A DNA stretch of 64,000 nt from CAVZCK01 sp963798805 (GTDB taxonomy: Bacteria > Pseudomonadota > Alphaproteobacteria > Rhizobiales > Rhodomicrobiaceae). The notes beneath the pieces are model-generated. The model was given only the letters and a program-made list of their open reading frames with translations. It made no database searches and was not told the origin of the DNA. The position numbers were made by a program, and so were the translations under genes. The stretch spans positions 1-64,000 of the forward strand of contig CAWCVC010000009.1 of NCBI GenBank assembly GCA_963798805.1, written 5' to 3'. Numbering within the stretch: position 1 is the stretch's first letter; every line of letters starts with the position of its first letter. Positions 61,399-64,000 of this stretch are shown one piece after another.

Positions 61399-62866
61399 GA
61401 CCCCTGCCGTCATGGTGCAAGGCACCGGATCGAATGTCGGCAAGTCGCTGATCGTCGCCGGCCTGTGCCGTGCCTTCGCTCGCCGCGGACTGGCGGTGCG
61501 GCCGTTCAAGCCGCAGAACATGTCGAACAATGCGGCGGCGACCGCGGATGGCGGCGAGATCGGGCGGGCGCAAGCTCTACAGGCGCTTGCGGCGGGTGTT
61601 GCGCCGAGCGTCCATATGAACCCTGTGCTCCTGAAGCCGGAGGCCGACGCCCGAAGCCAGATCATCCTTCAGGGTCGCCGGTTCGGCCACCTTCGGGCGC
61701 GAGACTTCGGGAAGCGCAAAGCCGAGCTGCTGCCGCGCGTACTCGAGAGCTTTGATCTTATCGCGCGCGAGGTCGATCTGATCGTGGTGGAGGGCGCGGG
61801 CAGTCCGGCTGAAGTTAATCTGCGCGCCGGCGATATTGCCAATATGGGCTTCGCCGAAGCCGCCGACATCCCGGTGATTTTAGTGGGCGACATCGACCGG
61901 GGCGGCGTGATCGCCAGCCTCGTTGGCACGCATGCGCTGCTCAGCGAGGCGGAACAGCTGCGCATCAAAGCATTTCTCATTAATAAATTCCGCGGCGATA
62001 TCTCTCTTTTCGCCAACGGCGAGCGACTGATCGCTAAGCGGACTGGCTGGGAAAGCCTCGGCATTGTTCCCTTTTTCGAGGATGCGACCCGTCTGCCCGC
62101 TGAGGACGCCGTCGATATCGGAGCCGGGAGGCTTGATTCTGGCGACCCGACGTTCAAAATCGTGGTGCCGGTGATCTCGCGGATCGCCAATTTCGATGAC
62201 CTGGACCCGCTAAAGCTCGAACCGTCCATATCGGTTCATTTTGCCGCGCCGGGGAAGCCGCTGCCGCGCGATGCCGACCTGATCTTTCTGCCGGGCTCGA
62301 AATCGACCATCGACGATCTTGCCGGTATCCGCCGCGAGGGCTGGAACATCGACATTGCCGCGCATGTGCGCTCCGGGGGCTTCGTCGTCGGCATTTGCGG
62401 CGGCTATCAGATGCTGGGGCGGTGTGTTGCCGATCCGGACGGGATCGAGGGCACGCCGGGGACTCACTTGGGCCTCGGTCTGCTGGAGGTCGAGACCGTG
62501 CTGACAGGCGACAAGCAGGTCCGCCCCGTCTCCGGCCGTGAACTCGCGTCCGGACTGCCGGTGAATGGCTACGAAATTCATCTAGGGCGCACCGTCGGAC
62601 CGGCAACAGGGCGCCCATGGCTGCTGGTTGAGGGAGAACGGGACGGAGCGATAAGCGCTGACGGCCGCATCATGGGCAGCTACGTCCACGGGCTGTTTCA
62701 AAGCGATGCCTTCCGCCGCGCCTTCCTGTCGCGGCTCGGCGCGGTGCCGGATGACGCCTTGAACTATAGTGGAGCAATTCAATCAACTCTTGAGCAGCTT
62801 GCAGACCACCTGGAAGCGAACCTCAATATCGGCCGCATCCTTGCCATAGGCCGTTCCCGGGAATAA
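61367..62866 (+). CDS. cobQ: Cobyric acid synthase
   Basis: 499 residues from ATG 61367 (MTSKPTDGRRKTPAVMVQGTGSNVGKSLIVAGLCRAFARRG). The N-terminal synthetase domain has the P-loop GTGSNVGKS, PFKPQNMSNNAAATADGGEIGRAQALQA and VEGAGSPAEVNLRAGDIANMGFAEAADIPVILVGDIDRGGVIASL. The glutaminase domain has DADLIFLPGSKSTIDDL, GGFVVGICGGYQMLG (catalytic Cys) and GSYVHGLFQSDAFRRAFL (catalytic His). It amidates four side chains of adenosylcobyrinate a,c-diamide. Last gene of the riboswitch-led operon; convergent with cobD. Confidence 0.96.
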   Translation: MTSKPTDGRRKTPAVMVQGTGSNVGKSLIVAGLCRAFARRGLAVRPFKPQNMSNNAAATADGGEIGRAQALQALAAGVAPSVHMNPVLLKPEADARSQIILQGRRFGHLRARDFGKRKAELLPRVLESFDLIAREVDLIVVEGAGSPAEVNLRAGDIANMGFAEAADIPVILVGDIDRGGVIASLVGTHALLSEAEQLRIKAFLINKFRGDISLFANGERLIAKRTGWESLGIVPFFEDATRLPAEDAVDIGAGRLDSGDPTFKIVVPVISRIANFDDLDPLKLEPSISVHFAAPGKPLPRDADLIFLPGSKSTIDDLAGIRREGWNIDIAAHVRSGGFVVGICGGYQMLGRCVADPDGIEGTPGTHLGLGLLEVETVLTGDKQVRPVSGRELASGLPVNGYEIHLGRTVGPATGRPWLLVEGERDGAISADGRIMGSYVHGLFQSDAFRRAFLSRLGAVPDDALNYSGAIQSTLEQLADHLEANLNIGRILAIGRSRE

Positions 62867-62889
62867 ATGCCTTCGGCCCCGGCGCGGGA

Positions 62890-63867
62890 TCAGCCGAAGA
62901 TGAAGGCGAGCAAGGCCACGGCAAGCCCCTCGACCCAGCAGGCGATGACGAACAGCCGCAGAGCGCGCGCAATGTCTTTCGTCCGCGTCTCGTTGCGTCC
63001 GCCTTCATTCATCCAGGCATCCTCGATCCGCCCGCTCGCATAGATTCGCGGCCCGGCCAGCGCCAGACCGAGCGCGCCCGCCATCGCCGCCTCCGGCCAT
63101 CCTGCATTCGGCGAACGGTGTCGCCGGGCATCGCGCCGCGTCGCCGCCCAGGCGGCCCGGCAGTCCGCCCTCGCTAGGAACGCGGCAAGCACGATCAGAA
63201 GCGCTGAAAGCCGCGCGGGAATAAGATTGAGCCAGTCATCCAGCCGCGCCGCTGCCCAGCCGAACGCCTCATGCCTCGGCGTGCGATGGCCGATCATGCT
63301 GTCGGCGGTGTTCACCGCCTTGTAGATGATGATCCCGGGCAACCCAGCGATGAGGAACCAGAATACCGGCGCCACGACCCCGTCCGACAAATTCTCGGCG
63401 GTCGTCTCGATCGCCGCGCGGCAGACGCCGGGCTCGTCGAGCGAATTGGGATCACGGCCGACAATCATCGAAACGGCGCGGCGCCCGGCAAGCAAGCCGC
63501 GCCTGTTGAGGGCCAGGCAGACGTCCTTGACGTGATCGTAGAGGCTGCGCTGGGCCAGCAAGGTCGATGCCGCGATTGCATCAAGCATTACGCCTGCCGG
63601 CCCCGTTCCGAAGAGTGCTTCCAATGCATAGCCCACGCCGCCGGCCAGGAGAATAAGGATGGTCAAGGCGGCAACGCCGGCCATTTTCCTCCGCAACTCC
63701 TCCCATTCGGCGCGATTGAGCGTCCGGTCCAGCCAATCGATGAGCCTGCCCATGAGCACAACCGGATGCGGTATATGCCGCCACAGCCAATCCGGATCAC
63801 CGATCAGCGCGTCGAGAGCCAGTGCGATGGTCAGGACAAGAAAGGAATGTCCGGCGAAGGGTATCAT
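62890..63867 (-). CDS. cobD: Adenosylcobinamide-phosphate synthase (CbiB/CobD family)
   Basis: About 325 residues from ATG 63867 (MIPFAGHSFLVLTIALALDALIGDPDWLWRHIPHPVVLMGRLIDWLDRTLN). Polytopic. Conserved motifs are DALIGDP, HPVVLMGRLI, RRAVSMIVGRDPNSLDEPGVCRAAIETTAENLSDGVVAPVFWFLIAGLPGIIIYKAVNTADSMIGHRTPRHEAFGWAAARLDDWLNLIPARLSAL. It attaches the aminopropanol (phosphate) arm. The frame is open to 63951 and beyond, but the ATG at 63867 matches the family start. It overlaps an upstream leftward frame. Confidence 0.94.
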   Translation of the reverse strand: MIPFAGHSFLVLTIALALDALIGDPDWLWRHIPHPVVLMGRLIDWLDRTLNRAEWEELRRKMAGVAALTILILLAGGVGYALEALFGTGPAGVMLDAIAASTLLAQRSLYDHVKDVCLALNRRGLLAGRRAVSMIVGRDPNSLDEPGVCRAAIETTAENLSDGVVAPVFWFLIAGLPGIIIYKAVNTADSMIGHRTPRHEAFGWAAARLDDWLNLIPARLSALLIVLAAFLARADCRAAWAATRRDARRHRSPNAGWPEAAMAGALGLALAGPRIYASGRIEDAWMNEGGRNETRTKDIARALRLFVIACWVEGLAVALLAFIFG

Positions 63868-64000
63868 GGCTGGCTGGAAACGCGTGCGGGCAAGCGCTGC
63901 AAGGCGCCTGCCAGAACTGAAATGGCCTTGGGCAAGGCGGGACCGCCGCAAACGACGAGCCGCCCCGGGATCACAATACGACGCGATGGCGCATAGGCAC
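63866..64000 (-). other. Partial leftward reading frame at the window edge
   Basis: One minus-strand frame is open from the window end to a TGA that overlaps the cobD ATG (ATGA), giving IPGRLVVCGGPALPKAISVLAGALQRLPARVSSQP at the C-terminus. Overlap of stop and start suggests a real upstream gene. In many rhizobia cobC precedes cobD, but this tail does not clearly match CobC, so I leave it unnamed. Confidence 0.35.

Noticed and set aside
63866..64000. C-terminus of cobC upstream of cobD
   Set aside because: Position fits, but the visible residues lack the expected CobC C-terminal motif, so no name is given.

Overview
The window looks like chromosome from a GC-rich alphaproteobacterium of the Hyphomicrobiales (rhizobial/methylotroph side). 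Pointers are a MucR-type regulator, a DUF3108 protein, tripartite tricarboxylate transport genes, and an aerobic-type cobalamin cluster with cobN, cobO, cobQ, cobW and a B12 riboswitch. I cannot name the genus from the sequence alone.

Layout. (1) 0-5.4 kb: a minus-strand uptake operon in which a Bug-type binding protein, a TAXI-type binding protein, an unknown secreted protein, TctB and TctA follow one another; a scrap of an IS1380 transposase lies at the left edge. (2) 5.4-20 kb: a gene-poor, insertion-rich stretch with a DUF1254 protein, a complete IS1595-type element (perfect 23-bp inverted repeats, 8-bp target duplication) carrying toxin-antitoxin-like passengers, a DUF3108 protein, MucR, and an hsp70-like gene split by an IS630 element that is itself split by an IS110 element. 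An IS1380 transposase gene follows. (3) 20-49.2 kb: an integrated mobilizable element or the remains of one. It has a secreted nuclease, small accessory genes, a relaxase module (TraM/TraL-like genes divergent from a MobC/TraJ-like gene and a MOBP relaxase), a TraG coupling protein, a giant methylase-helicase, a toprim protein, an ATPase, an excisionase-like protein and a tyrosine integrase. It ends near a tRNA-Lys(CUU) gene, with an IS481 transposase gene between. No type IV secretion genes are in the window. Inside this element lies a four-gene His-Xaa-Ser locus (hxsA, hxsD, hxsB, hxsC), a predicted radical-SAM peptide-maturation system, bracketed by two direct copies of a roughly 1.4-kb accessory segment. 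(4) 49.2-64 kb: core chromosome with a Gly/Tyr/Met-repeat secreted protein and SHOCT protein pair, then cobalamin genes. cobT-cobS-cobP read leftward. A cobalamin riboswitch precedes a rightward operon of hupE, cobW, a DUF1289-containing gene, cobN, a GFA-type gene, cobO, a broken yrhK and cobQ. cobD (cbiB) is convergent at the right edge.

How they work together. The cob genes cover cobalt entry and insertion (HupE, CobW, CobN), corrin adenosylation and amidation (CobO, CobQ), aminopropanol attachment (CobD) and lower-ligand assembly (CobT, CobS, CobP). The hxs genes form a self-contained precursor plus two radical SAM maturases plus a small partner. Ribosome-level couplings (ATGA-type overlaps) are frequent in both the cob and transfer operons.

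Two cross-cutting signals stand out. Palindromic repeats about 90-105 bp long sit in frame inside cobN and the DUF1289-containing gene. Several otherwise well-conserved genes (hxsC, traG, the methylase-helicase, the DUF433 gene, yrhK) carry single small frameshifts, meaning either decay or indel errors in the assembly.
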